Below, in pieces: positions 7,803 to 16,060 of a stretch of DNA of 60,476 bases. Position 1 is the stretch's first letter. Each line of letters starts with the position of its first letter. Position numbers and translations under genes: made by a program. The DNA lies in assembly GCA_021803655.1 (NCBI GenBank), contig JAJZLK010000016.1, forward strand, positions 1 to 60,476. The letters are read 5' to 3'. The stretch comes from Thermoplasmata archaeon. GTDB taxonomy: Archaea > Thermoplasmatota > Thermoplasmata > Thermoplasmatales > Thermoplasmataceae. Under the pieces are notes generated by a model. That model searched no databases, was not told the origin of the DNA, and worked only from the letters and a program-made list of their open reading frames with translations.

Positions 7803-8447
7803 TCAGTTTCCGGTTGTGGTGCGCTTCTTGTAAAACTTTGCGTAGTACAGCCAGCCGACAAGGATCAGGAATGCGGCAATTGATACGTACTGAAACCTGT
7901 CAAATGTTGCTATTATGCTGTTCCAACCACTTCCCAGACGGTATCCGAGATATATCAGCAGGGAGTCCCAGATCAGAGACCCGATGAAGGTGTATAATGA
8001 GAATTGCAGACGGTTCATCTTAGCGATTCCCGCGGGAATGGATATGAAAGTGCGGAATACCGGAACCAGTCTTGTCAGGAATACAGATGCTTTTCCATAC
8101 TTTTCAAACCATGACTGTGTTTTTGCAATGGCAGATTCATCCAGCATTATGTATTTTCCTATCTTCCTTACAAACGGTTCTCCACCATAATACCCTATGT
8201 GATACGCAATAAGGGCACCAGCAAGATTTCCAATTGTGCCTGCAAGAAGCAGTACCACCAGCGCAGGTACGCCAAGCACAGGACCAAGATTGCCGTTAAA
8301 GACCAGGAATCCGCCAAAGGCCATGACAACTTCTGAAGGTATTGGAAGCAGCGCACCCTCAAGAAGCATGAGACCAAAGATGCCAGAATAACCCAGGGAA
8401 CTGATCAGGTTTACCGTTATATTGTATACAGTTTCGACGATTCCCAT
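7803..8447 (-). CDS. DedA family membrane protein
   Basis: 214 residues with five or six hydrophobic segments and DedA/VTT-domain signatures: an LLEGALLPIPSEVVMA motif near the N-terminus and FLTRLVPVFRTFISIPAG in the middle, which contains the conserved arginines. DedA proteins act in membrane homeostasis and lipid-carrier recycling; several need a proton gradient. Its ATG overlaps the last base of the upstream dCMP deaminase stop, so the two genes form an operon, although no metabolic link is apparent. Confidence 0.85.
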   Translation of the reverse strand: MGIVETVYNITVNLISSLGYSGIFGLMLLEGALLPIPSEVVMAFGGFLVFNGNLGPVLGVPALVVLLLAGTIGNLAGALIAYHIGYYGGEPFVRKIGKYIMLDESAIAKTQSWFEKYGKASVFLTRLVPVFRTFISIPAGIAKMNRLQFSLYTFIGSLIWDSLLIYLGYRLGSGWNSIIATFDRFQYVSIAAFLILVGWLYYAKFYKKRTTTGN

Positions 8448-8986
8448 TAATCTTCACTCTTCAGGTTTGCAAACGTTTCACCGATCATGACCTTCACTTC
8501 CTCTTCAGGCAGGGAGAACCTCCTTGTAATGATTCCACTTTCCAGCAGGACAAGATCGGATAATTCATCGGGATAGCCATCAGCATATATTATTTCGCCA
8601 ATCTCTGAGTTTATGATCATCTTGGAACATATCACACAGGGGTGAGCAGTTACATATATAGAAGCCCCGCGTATCGACGAACCATGCACAGCTGCCTGAA
8701 TTATGGCGTTCTGTTCAGCGTCAAGTCCCCGGCACAGTTCCCTGCGTTCCCCTGATGGAATGTCCATATCAATCCTCACACACCCGACATCGCTGCAGTG
8801 CACCATTCCTCTTGGAGGACCGTTATATCCAGTGGCTATAACATGCCTGTCCTTGACGATAACCGCACCCACCTTCCTCCTCGTGCAGTTCGACCTCGAG
8901 GCGGCGAGATAAGACATTCTCATGAAATACTGATCCCATGAGGGTATGACGGGGTCTTTCACCGGAAGCCCATCAAATAATCCCAA
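8447..8986 (-). CDS. Deoxycytidylate (dCMP) deaminase, His-to-Asp at the zinc site
   Basis: 179 residues, TTG start at 8986. The zinc-dependent deaminase fold is clear: the family normally has a HAEQNA motif and PCxxC. Here PCVIC is present (C117 and C120) but the first ligand motif reads [12 protein letters not shown], so residue 89 is Asp (codon GAC) where the zinc-binding His is expected; the catalytic Glu (E91) is kept. The phosphate/dCTP regulatory part [11 protein letters not shown] and YNGPPRG is typical. The enzyme converts dCMP to dUMP for thymidylate synthesis. Activity depends on whether Asp can serve as ligand. A dCTP deaminase gene lies at 38.5 kb. Confidence 0.85.
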   Translation of the reverse strand: MGLFDGLPVKDPVIPSWDQYFMRMSYLAASRSNCTRRKVGAVIVKDRHVIATGYNGPPRGMVHCSDVGCVRIDMDIPSGERRELCRGLDAEQNAIIQAAVHGSSIRGASIYVTAHPCVICSKMIINSEIGEIIYADGYPDELSDLVLLESGIITRRFSLPEEEVKVMIGETFANLKSED

Positions 8987-9068
8987 ATAACGTTATGCCC
9001 GATCGGAAGTTAAGAGGTATTATATGCATTTTTTTCTTAACCTCTGCATCCACTCTATGGTGCAATAA

Positions 9069-10175
9069 ATGGACTTGCCTAGTATTGTCTCAGTAAATGA
9101 AGCTTTTTATCCACATGAGGGCGGATCTGAGAAAAGATCTTACGAGATACTTACCCGGTTATCCAGGAAGGGTTTTAACATAAAGGTCCTGACGAATCCG
9201 TTTCCAGGGAAGACAGAGATCAAAGGGATCGACATAGAATATGTCACGTCCATGGATGAGAGAAAATATTTCAACAGCAGTTCAAGAAGGATAAGAGGTG
9301 TCCTCGAATTCGGCAAGGCGTGCAGGGATGCTGTGAAAAGGAACAGGGAATACGACATATTCAACTTTGATGAGTTTCCGCTCTATCATGGAATCAAAGC
9401 AGTTTCAAGCATTCCTGACGGGAAGAGGTCCTTCTTCATGTGGCACGAGGTGCTGAAGGAGCTCTATAATGAGAGAGGAGGACTCTGGAGAATAGCCTCC
9501 ATGTGGGAGAAAAAAATCACGAAGGTTTTTACGGACCACGTTGCTGTCTCCAACACGGTTGCACAGATGCTCAACGAAAAGTATGGACTTAACCGTGTGA
9601 GTGTTGTGGAGAACGGTGTGGACACAAAGGCGTTTGGGTCTAACCTTGGAAAGAAAACATGGGGGAAAATAATCTACGTTGGCAGAATAGAGCCACACAA
9701 GCAACTGGACTTGCTGATCAACGCGTTCAAGAACATGAGTGAGTTCCAGCTTAACATAATTGGCGGAGGAAGCCAGCTGGATAACTTGAAAACCCGTGTG
9801 AACGGGTCCAGCAATATTAGATTCCTCGGGCATGTCGATAATGAGGAACTGCTGAGGGAAGTCAGGGATTCCTGGTTATTTGTAATGCCGAGCAACAGGG
9901 AGGGTTTCTCAATAGCGTCGCTTGAGGCGATGGCATCTTCAATTCCAGTCGTAACTGTAGGAGGACATTACAACCTGGCCGCTAATGAAATCATAAAGAA
10001 CGGATACAACGGACTTGTGAGCCCCAACTTTGATCAGATGATGGCAGAAATCAGAAATCTCTACAGGAATGAAGATTCCTGGAAACTGCTCAGCAACAAT
10101 GCCAGGGAATTTTCCAGGGACTTTGACTGGGACGCTATTGCCGATAGAATGGCAAGAATATATACACAGAATTGA
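9069..10175 (+). CDS. GT4-family glycosyltransferase
   Basis: 368 residues with the GT-B fold signs of group 1 glycosyltransferases: an N-terminal FYPHEGGSEKRSYEI loop, and the C-terminal nucleotide-sugar site with YVGRIEPHKQLDLLI, IIGGGSQ, and PSNREGFSIASLEAMASSIPV, which holds the EX7E pattern. It transfers a sugar from an activated donor to a lipid or protein glycan. A TATA-like TATTATATG at about 9018-9026 precedes it. The next gene, a GT-C-like membrane protein, starts immediately after the stop, so the two probably build and transfer the same surface glycan. Confidence 0.88.
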   Translation: MDLPSIVSVNEAFYPHEGGSEKRSYEILTRLSRKGFNIKVLTNPFPGKTEIKGIDIEYVTSMDERKYFNSSSRRIRGVLEFGKACRDAVKRNREYDIFNFDEFPLYHGIKAVSSIPDGKRSFFMWHEVLKELYNERGGLWRIASMWEKKITKVFTDHVAVSNTVAQMLNEKYGLNRVSVVENGVDTKAFGSNLGKKTWGKIIYVGRIEPHKQLDLLINAFKNMSEFQLNIIGGGSQLDNLKTRVNGSSNIRFLGHVDNEELLREVRDSWLFVMPSNREGFSIASLEAMASSIPVVTVGGHYNLAANEIIKNGYNGLVSPNFDQMMAEIRNLYRNEDSWKLLSNNAREFSRDFDWDAIADRMARIYTQN

Positions 10176-10177
10176 AA

Positions 10178-11677
10178 ATGTCAAGATTCAGGCTGGAGAT
10201 TCTGCTTGTTTTCCTCTTTTCCCTTGCTGTAAGGCTGGCTGTGTTTTACAGTGCCCCGGTTCCGACAGGAGATGCCGCACAGTACGCATCGTTTGTAAGG
10301 GAGATTGCAAGTTCCGGCGGTTACATTCCTGCAGTAAACACAGTCTACTTCCCGGGAAGCACCTACATCTATCCCCCATTTCTCTTTCTCATGACGTACT
10401 GGTTAAGTATTCTTCTGAGCCCTGCCGTTTCTCCAGGGGGATTCACATACCTCTGGATACTTCTCGCGGTTTCAGCAGTATTCAGTTCCATGACTGCCTC
10501 ACTTATCTATGGCTCCCTGGGAAGGGCAGAGAAACGGAACCAGATCGTTGCGCGAATAATTGTCCTGTCTGCATTCAGCCCGGACGTTTTTGCCTTCACA
10601 TGGGGCGGCTATCCATATGTAGTTTCAGAATTCTTCCTTGTCCTCATGATTTTCTCGTTCCTCTACAGGGATAAGGGGCTATTCTGGAAGGTCCTTGCTC
10701 CCCTGTCCATTATCTTCGTTGGAATCACGCATGACCTGACTTTTTTCGTGTCCGTGTACCTTGTCCTGGTTTTCATGGTACTGGATCTCATCAGAAAAGA
10801 TTTCCGGAAAGTGAAATTGGATCTTATTCCATTATTCTCCGGCATCCTTGTGGCTATTATCTGGTGGGGCCCAAGATTTTCATTCCTGTTATCCGCGATC
10901 ACGACTTCCCAGGCACAGGGAAACGGTCCCTTTGCCCAGATATCTGATCCCTTTCTATCCTTCGTCGGTCTTGTTCCTGCCGCTTCCGTCATTGTCGGGC
11001 TCGCAATAGTGGAGATAATAGGTTTCAGGAGGTTGAATGCCCCGCCAAATACCGGTTATCTTGAAATCGCCGCCTACTCGTCCGTCATCGCCCTTCCATT
11101 CCTTTTGCTGGACCCGGCTATTTCCGCTCGATACGTTCTGTATGCCCTTGATTTCCTCGTCATAATCGCCATGATGAACCTGAAATTTATCCCATCCATG
11201 AACAGCACGAAGTGGGCCAGGAAGATAGTATCCGTGGGATTCGCTGCCCTTCTCCTCATGATACCTGTACAGATGGCTGCGTCTGCTTACTCAGTCTCAT
11301 ATTACTCCACCGGCACATTCCAGTATGACAGTACCCTGGTCAGCTGGGGAGCAGGTAATCTTTCCAACGGGACCGTAATTGCCCCCTCTACAATTGGAGA
11401 ATATCTTTCAGCCGTGGATGGAGCGAAGGTCATAACGTACACCGGTTTCTTTGTGGGAATGCATGAACTTGCAATGCGTAACGCCGCTGCACAGATTGTA
11501 CTGAACCCTGGCTCGAATTTGAGCAAGAATTACACCTCCCAGTACGACATCAGGTACATCGTGATCGAGAAAGGTCTTGTCAATACCACGCTTGACGGGC
11601 ACTATATTTCATTCCCTTCCTCAATGTACAGGGATGTGCTGATAACCCAGTATTATGAGGTATTCCTTGTCCTATGA
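10178..11677 (+). CDS. GT-C-type membrane glycosyltransferase-like protein
   Basis: 499 residues, about 10-11 membrane helices, then a C-terminal extracytoplasmic part of about 130 residues. Just after the first helix comes PVPTGDAAQYASFVREIASSG, in the place where GT-C enzymes carry their acidic metal and substrate motif (here GDAAQY). This supports a dolichol-phosphate-sugar-dependent transferase acting outside the membrane. A TTG at 10172 overlaps the upstream stop, but the ATG at 10178 is the better start. It forms an operon with the GT4 gene and lies 139 bases before the VirB-like operon on the same strand. Confidence 0.65.
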   Translation: MSRFRLEILLVFLFSLAVRLAVFYSAPVPTGDAAQYASFVREIASSGGYIPAVNTVYFPGSTYIYPPFLFLMTYWLSILLSPAVSPGGFTYLWILLAVSAVFSSMTASLIYGSLGRAEKRNQIVARIIVLSAFSPDVFAFTWGGYPYVVSEFFLVLMIFSFLYRDKGLFWKVLAPLSIIFVGITHDLTFFVSVYLVLVFMVLDLIRKDFRKVKLDLIPLFSGILVAIIWWGPRFSFLLSAITTSQAQGNGPFAQISDPFLSFVGLVPAASVIVGLAIVEIIGFRRLNAPPNTGYLEIAAYSSVIALPFLLLDPAISARYVLYALDFLVIIAMMNLKFIPSMNSTKWARKIVSVGFAALLLMIPVQMAASAYSVSYYSTGTFQYDSTLVSWGAGNLSNGTVIAPSTIGEYLSAVDGAKVITYTGFFVGMHELAMRNAAAQIVLNPGSNLSKNYTSQYDIRYIVIEKGLVNTTLDGHYISFPSSMYRDVLITQYYEVFLVL

Positions 11678-11780
11678 TGAAATAATTCTGTTCTCATGAA
11701 ACAAGAGGAGACAGAAATTCCACGGTGACTTGACGTGGGCTTTGATCTCGGATCATGGTGGCCCCGTGTTCCAGCGACAG

Positions 11781-11790
11781 ATTTTATAAC
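11781..11790 (+). promoter_or_regulatory. TATA box of the VirB-like operon
   Basis: ATTTTATAAC, centred 31 bases before the ATG at 11817, which is the spacing of a leaderless archaeal transcript. A second AT-rich stretch (GTTATAAATG) overlaps the start codon. The four genes that follow are spaced so tightly that this is probably their only promoter. Confidence 0.55.
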
Positions 11791-11816
11791 TGGGGTATTT
11801 TCCCGTAAAGTTATAA

Positions 11817-12089
11817 ATGGCATTAATTGAACTTTTGACCACGGCACAAACAGCGACCGGAATCTCAGGATTCACAGGGAGACTCTATGAAGTGATACTG
11901 TCAATTTCTGCGGTGTTCATAGCCATCCTGTGGATTCCTATTGCCCTGTCATTCTTCAGCGAGGACGAGAACAGGAGAATGGAAGCAAAGCTGCGCCTGA
12001 AAAATGCCATAATAGGGACAGTAATCTATGTCATGGCGGTATCAGGAACAGTTTATGCAGTGTTCTATTACATTGCAACCGGCGCGTAG
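11817..12089 (+). CDS. VirB2/TrbC/CedA1-like small two-helix protein (candidate pilin)
   Basis: 90 residues: a short polar N-terminus, hydrophobic helix about 27-46, a charged loop (SEDENRRMEAKLRLKN), and a second hydrophobic helix about 64-86. This two-helix hairpin with a basic loop is the architecture of type IV secretion pilins (VirB2/TrbC) and of archaeal CedA1/TedC. Sequence identity is not recognisable by eye, so the call rests on architecture and on being first in an operon with VirB6-like and VirB4-like genes. The next gene starts at the base after its stop codon. Confidence 0.6.
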   Translation: MALIELLTTAQTATGISGFTGRLYEVILSISAVFIAILWIPIALSFFSEDENRRMEAKLRLKNAIIGTVIYVMAVSGTVYAVFYYIATGA

Positions 12090-13109
12090 GTGTCCCTGGT
12101 GGACATTCAGTCACTGTTATCGGTTCTGATCAGGGCCATTCAGACGGCCCTTTTTTCATCTGCCGGAGGACTTTGGTTTCTGACCGTAAGATATGGACTT
12201 TCTCCAGGATACGCATATCTCGGGAATGAGATCACAAACAACGGGTTTCTTGGAATCTATTATTATTTCCTCAACGGATATTTCACTGGCCTGCTTTCCA
12301 TACTGCTCATTGTCTCCGCAGCCTATTTCCTTGTCAGGAATTCCCTGGGCCTCAAGGTGTCAGCTGGAACAACGATGGTTCGCGGATTCCTCGCACTAAC
12401 CCTGTCACTCTTCTCCTTTGACATTTGCAGAATGATGCTTGAATATTCAGGACTGGTTTACACCGGCGCGTGGAATAACCTGAACACAAACTGGTATGCA
12501 CTTGTTCCGGCGCCTGGAACAGGTGGGATATCAAGCATTCCGCAGGTAAGCGGTTCAACAGTTCTTTCCGTGTTCTTCCTCACCTCATATTACATTGCAA
12601 CTGGATCTCTTCTCTCCATGCTTGAAATTAGACAGGCAATTCTCCTTGTCCTCATGATCATTCTTCCCATTTTCTCCCTTCTGCTCCTGATACCGGATGC
12701 TGAGAAGATACCCGTTGGAATGTGGAAACTCTTTGCTGAGATGCTCGTTGTACCGTTCCTGGTCCTAACCTGCATAGCAATTGCCTCTGTGCTTCCAGAT
12801 GACCCTCTCCTCCAGATCGCACTTATTCTCCTCGCCTCCGGGAGCCCCTTTCTCCTGCACAACAACTCAAGAATACTTTACGGAGCAGGAATGATGGGAA
12901 CTTTCGGCGGACTGATGAGTGGAATGACCTCGTTGCGTTACGGCGTATCCGGGGCAGTGGCCGACGCGGCAGGAAGGTACGCCCCGACACTGGGAATCTC
13001 ATTCAAGGGAGCAAACGGACCAGTGGAGACTAAGGGAGGCAATGACTACCGGATAGACTGGGGTGAAGTGTTCAGGAAGGAGTTGTATGAGAGAACGGGA
13101 GATATCTGA
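12090..13109 (+). CDS. VirB6/CedA-like polytopic channel protein
   Basis: 339 residues, GTG start directly after the preceding stop. About seven hydrophobic helices, with a polar extracytoplasmic stretch around residues 125-155 (GLVYTGAWNNLNTNWYAL), and a glycine- and alanine-rich C-terminus (MMGTFGGLMSGMTSLRYG) followed by a hydrophilic tail. The layout resembles VirB6/TrbL and archaeal CedA, the presumed DNA channel. It lies between the pilin-like gene and the VirB4 N-domain gene. The call is from topology and synteny; no signature motif exists in this family. Confidence 0.6.
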   Translation: MSLVDIQSLLSVLIRAIQTALFSSAGGLWFLTVRYGLSPGYAYLGNEITNNGFLGIYYYFLNGYFTGLLSILLIVSAAYFLVRNSLGLKVSAGTTMVRGFLALTLSLFSFDICRMMLEYSGLVYTGAWNNLNTNWYALVPAPGTGGISSIPQVSGSTVLSVFFLTSYYIATGSLLSMLEIRQAILLVLMIILPIFSLLLLIPDAEKIPVGMWKLFAEMLVVPFLVLTCIAIASVLPDDPLLQIALILLASGSPFLLHNNSRILYGAGMMGTFGGLMSGMTSLRYGVSGAVADAAGRYAPTLGISFKGANGPVETKGGNDYRIDWGEVFRKELYERTGDI

Positions 13110-13805
13110 TTGAGCAGAGAGATCACTCCTTCCAACCCTTATCTCTATGAGGCAAGGGTTGCAGGGTTGAAGTGGAGAACTGCTCTTCTGCTCACAATAA
13201 TCATTTCTGCAGCGTCCCTCCTGACCATGATCAGCCTCACTGCCGGATTCCTGGCCATCCTCTTAGTCCCGGTGCTGTTCATATTTTCAGGTTCCCGTGA
13301 AGCAGTTGCCGAGTTTATTTCGGTGTCAGTTGCCGGAAGGAACGGTATCAAGCCATTAAGTCCCGAAATCAGGGAAATCGAGGAGGGTCAGCTGATAATG
13401 GAGTTACCGGACTGCATCTGTTCGGCAATCGTGGTGAACTGCGACGACCTGACCATACTTCCAGAGTCCGGAAAGGATGCCGTAAGAAGAAGCCTGAAGG
13501 TCCTCATCGAGGAGGTGAGCTGCACGGCAACATTTCTCAGTATCCCATCTGAGCCTGATTTTCTGAAAATACCAAAGGGTGACGAGGATTATGACTCCCT
13601 CATCAGGTACGCTACTGAAGACGTCTACTATTACAGTACCTTCATTATTCTTGGCTCAAGAAAGGATAAAGCGGAATCCGGATCTGCACAGCGCATTCTT
13701 CAGGAAGCGGTCAGGAGATCCATGGAACTGATTCGACAGACAGGCCTTAGAGCCAGAATGGCTAATCATGAAGATGTGCGAAACATAGTGAAGTGGTCGC
13801 CATGA
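13110..13805 (+). CDS. Membrane-anchored protein resembling VirB3 plus VirB4 N-terminal domain
   Basis: 231 residues, TTG start at the base after the preceding stop. A short cytoplasmic N-terminus (NPYLYEARVAGLKWRTA) is followed by a tight hairpin of two helices (about residues 25-65), as in VirB3. The remaining 165 residues are soluble and look like the N-terminal domain of VirB4/CagE-type proteins (paired beta-alpha units, e.g. SAIVVNCDDLTILPE and SCTATFLSIPSEPD). VirB3-VirB4 fusions are known, so this gene plus the next may be a split form of one. The ATPase gene overlaps its last four bases (ATGA). Confidence 0.55.
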   Translation: MSREITPSNPYLYEARVAGLKWRTALLLTIIISAASLLTMISLTAGFLAILLVPVLFIFSGSREAVAEFISVSVAGRNGIKPLSPEIREIEEGQLIMELPDCICSAIVVNCDDLTILPESGKDAVRRSLKVLIEEVSCTATFLSIPSEPDFLKIPKGDEDYDSLIRYATEDVYYYSTFIILGSRKDKAESGSAQRILQEAVRRSMELIRQTGLRARMANHEDVRNIVKWSP

Positions 13806-15115
13806 GTCCTGACCAAACTCCGTCCCGGAGGAATTTCAGGCCACTCAGGGATGGATATCTTTCCCGGCATGGCATTTCATATTTTTCCTTTGCAACGGAT
13901 ATCCGTGTAGCAGAGGATTTCAGCTACCTGAAGTTCATAGAATCCCTTGGATCGCAGATATTCCTGAAACTTGACCTGAACCCTGTCGAGAGAAACGCGT
14001 CAATGGCTGCCATGAGAAGGATGATAGCTGACAGAGCGTCCGAACTCAGATTGAGGAGGGTCATGGAGAACAGGGCTAGAGTACAGGATCAGGTGGATTA
14101 TCTCAGAAGAACACTGTCAGAGGCTGAGAAGGGCAACACGAGGGTTTTCAATCTTCGCCTCTCCTTCAAGGTCCATGAGGCGCATCCGGTTCTTCTGAAG
14201 AACAGGAAGACAAGGATGACAAGTGTACTGTCCGCAATCGGGATAAAGACAGAGAAGTTGAGACCTGGAAGGAGGAAGACCATGGAAAACCTGGCAAACC
14301 CCTTCATTGCCGCGAAGGGGAATTACCTCATGGATTCCAATGCGATCACAGGCATACTTCCGGTTTCATTCACCAGTCCCCCATCGGGCGGAATACTGAT
14401 CGGAATGGACGAGTCAAACGAATACCCGGTATTCCTCGATATCTTCTCCGGAAATTCATACAACTGCATAGTATCGGGCGAGACAGGATCGGGCAAGTCA
14501 TTTTTCTGCAAGCTCTTCATATCACGCATGTTAAGAACCGGTCTTGCTGAGGAGGTGGTGATAATCGATCCTCTTGGCGAATACCGGGAAGAGATGTTCA
14601 CCAAGATTTCCCGGAAAACAGAACCAGGTGAATCGGGATGCGGGAAGGTTACTGTCATGAGACCTGATGGTACCGGTTCCCTTACGGACAGGGCTCTCTC
14701 CACGTTCAGCTCCGGAATGGGCAGAAAAATGCTGGTGATCGATGAGGCCCACAGGCTGATGGAATCTAGGGAAATGAGGTCCGATATCGACCGACTTGTC
14801 AGGCACTCAAGACACAGCAACCTTTCCGTATTCCTCATAACACAGAATCTCTCCGACTTCTTCTCCTCCGAGCAGGGGAGGTCGATCCTGTCAAATTCAG
14901 GAAATGTCTTTTCGTTCAGGGGGAAGAAATTCCAGCTTGACATGCTTGGGCCTCTAGTCACTGGCAACGCTGAAGTCATGGACATATCAACTCTCGCCGG
15001 AGGAAAGAACGATCCATACTCAGAGTGCATTTACCTGAATAACGGGAAATTGAGAAGAATGAGGGTAATCTGCTCAAAGAATGAGTTCGAAAAGATGAAG
15101 ATCAGTGGCTCTTGA
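13802..15115 (+). CDS. VirB4/TraC-type conjugation ATPase (CedB-like)
   Basis: 437 residues from the ATG at 13802 (an earlier GTG at 13793 is possible). After an N-terminal part comes the typical VirB4 entry sequence FTSPPSGGILIGMD, then PVFLDIFSG and the Walker A SGETGSGKS (about 225-233). A HerA/VirB4-style acidic strand EEVVIIDPLGEY follows, then the Walker B MLVIDEAHRLM (about 309-319) and a sensor-like LITQNLSDFF. This is the motor of type IV secretion and of archaeal Ced/Ted DNA import. It is shorter than most VirB4 proteins because the N-domain seems to be encoded by the gene before. Convergent with a small membrane gene, overlapping 14 bases. Confidence 0.85.
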   Translation: MSPDQTPSRRNFRPLRDGYLSRHGISYFSFATDIRVAEDFSYLKFIESLGSQIFLKLDLNPVERNASMAAMRRMIADRASELRLRRVMENRARVQDQVDYLRRTLSEAEKGNTRVFNLRLSFKVHEAHPVLLKNRKTRMTSVLSAIGIKTEKLRPGRRKTMENLANPFIAAKGNYLMDSNAITGILPVSFTSPPSGGILIGMDESNEYPVFLDIFSGNSYNCIVSGETGSGKSFFCKLFISRMLRTGLAEEVVIIDPLGEYREEMFTKISRKTEPGESGCGKVTVMRPDGTGSLTDRALSTFSSGMGRKMLVIDEAHRLMESREMRSDIDRLVRHSRHSNLSVFLITQNLSDFFSSEQGRSILSNSGNVFSFRGKKFQLDMLGPLVTGNAEVMDISTLAGGKNDPYSECIYLNNGKLRRMRVICSKNEFEKMKISGS

Positions 15116-15398
15116 GTTTCTTCTGTCTTTCCTTTTCCTCTACCAGAACGACTGTAAGAAACCCGAGAACAAGCAGCACAACCGTAAAGTCATACAGCCC
15201 CACGTCGGCCCAGGTGTCGAAAAGGATGGACCATGTCAGGTAGAAACTTACTGAGATCACAATAAGAAGAAGTCCGAAGAACCTGTAGATGTTTGCCACG
15301 GTAACCCTGGAAAGAGCACTGCTCACCTTTTTGGACACCGGGTTATCCTTTATCCTTGATACCGTTGAATCCAGTATTTTCCTCGTGCTGACTTTCAA
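15102..15398 (-). CDS. Small two-helix membrane protein, unknown
   Basis: 98 residues: a basic N-terminus of about 35 residues, two membrane helices (about 38-57 and 67-86) and a charged tail (EEKERQKKLKSH). It is convergent with the VirB4-like gene, with their 3' ends overlapping by 14 bases. The basic tail and N-terminus suggest both ends are cytoplasmic. No family recognised. Whether it belongs to the DNA-transfer system is open, since it is on the other strand. Confidence 0.55.
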   Translation of the reverse strand: MKVSTRKILDSTVSRIKDNPVSKKVSSALSRVTVANIYRFFGLLLIVISVSFYLTWSILFDTWADVGLYDFTVVLLVLGFLTVVLVEEKERQKKLKSH

Positions 15399-15650
15399 TC
15401 TGTTCCGGAATGGAATGAAACCTCTCTAAATAAAGATTACATATCCCATGCAGTGCCAGGTTTCTGCCGGCCTGCACTCATGATGACGATACGATCTGCT
15501 CCAGCGATGGCTTGACCATATTGAAAACCGCCATTACGCTGGAATTGGAAGGTGCGTCCAAACGCGAATACCTCCGGGCGGGTTGTGAAGGGCATACGCC
15601 GATGCAGTTCCCGGGTATAAGAACCGGGATGACTTCAAACTTCCGCGGAA

Positions 15651-15660
15651 GTTAAATATT
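15651..15660 (+). promoter_or_regulatory. TATA box of mptD
   Basis: GTTAAATATT centred about 36 bases before the ATG at 15692 and only about 15 before the alternative ATG at 15671. It supports the downstream start, which is also preceded by GGGAGG. Confidence 0.5.
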
Positions 15661-15691
15661 CCCAGATCGAATGCTGGGAGGACTGAACTCA

Positions 15692-16054
15692 ATGCAGGAT
15701 CCAGCTCAAGATTATTTTAATTGTACTGACAGGGAAAGAGCCATTTTCGAGGCAGGAATCAAGCTTGGCACGATATACCACCAGTATGTTGGCGTACCGA
15801 TCAACCTGAGCAACCTCGTCTCCCTTGAAAATGCCATCAGGGAAAGTGTCATGGTTCAGCCGTTTGTCATAAGCGCAGACGTAAAAATAGACCCTGAAAC
15901 CGTGAAGAAGAGACAGGGAGTTTACAAGTACATAACCCTTGCAGGAGACATGCTCTCCGTTTCAGTCAGGATCAGGTACAGGAATTCAGAGGTAACGGGC
16001 CACCTCCAGTATGTGGAAAAGATGGATTACCCTCTAATGTATGTGGGAGACTAA
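15692..16054 (+). CDS. mptD: Archaeal dihydroneopterin aldolase
   Basis: 120 residues with the archaeal MptD pattern: ERAIFEAGIKLGTIYHQYVG, then SLENAIRESVMVQPFV and a C-terminal beta-rich half ending MDYPLMYVGD. MptD cleaves 7,8-dihydroneopterin to 6-hydroxymethyl-dihydropterin for pterin cofactors; FolD at 58 kb indicates one-carbon metabolism in the same organism. The start at 15692 is chosen from the TATA position. The THEP1-like gene starts six bases after its stop and trm1 follows directly, so this is probably a three-gene operon. Confidence 0.85.
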   Translation: MQDPAQDYFNCTDRERAIFEAGIKLGTIYHQYVGVPINLSNLVSLENAIRESVMVQPFVISADVKIDPETVKKRQGVYKYITLAGDMLSVSVRIRYRNSEVTGHLQYVEKMDYPLMYVGD

Positions 16055-16060
16055 GCAAAA

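Noticed and set aside
11817-15115. Integrated conjugative plasmid or ICE as the origin of the VirB-like genes
   Set aside because: No integrase, relaxase, replication gene, attachment repeats or base-composition change were seen around the operon.
15399-15650. GC-rich spacer with an ORF-like stretch on each strand and an ATGATGA motif like a C box
   Set aside because: No convincing start codon or ribosome-binding site for either reading, and no proper D box for a C/D RNA. It may hold an unseen RNA, but nothing supports a call.
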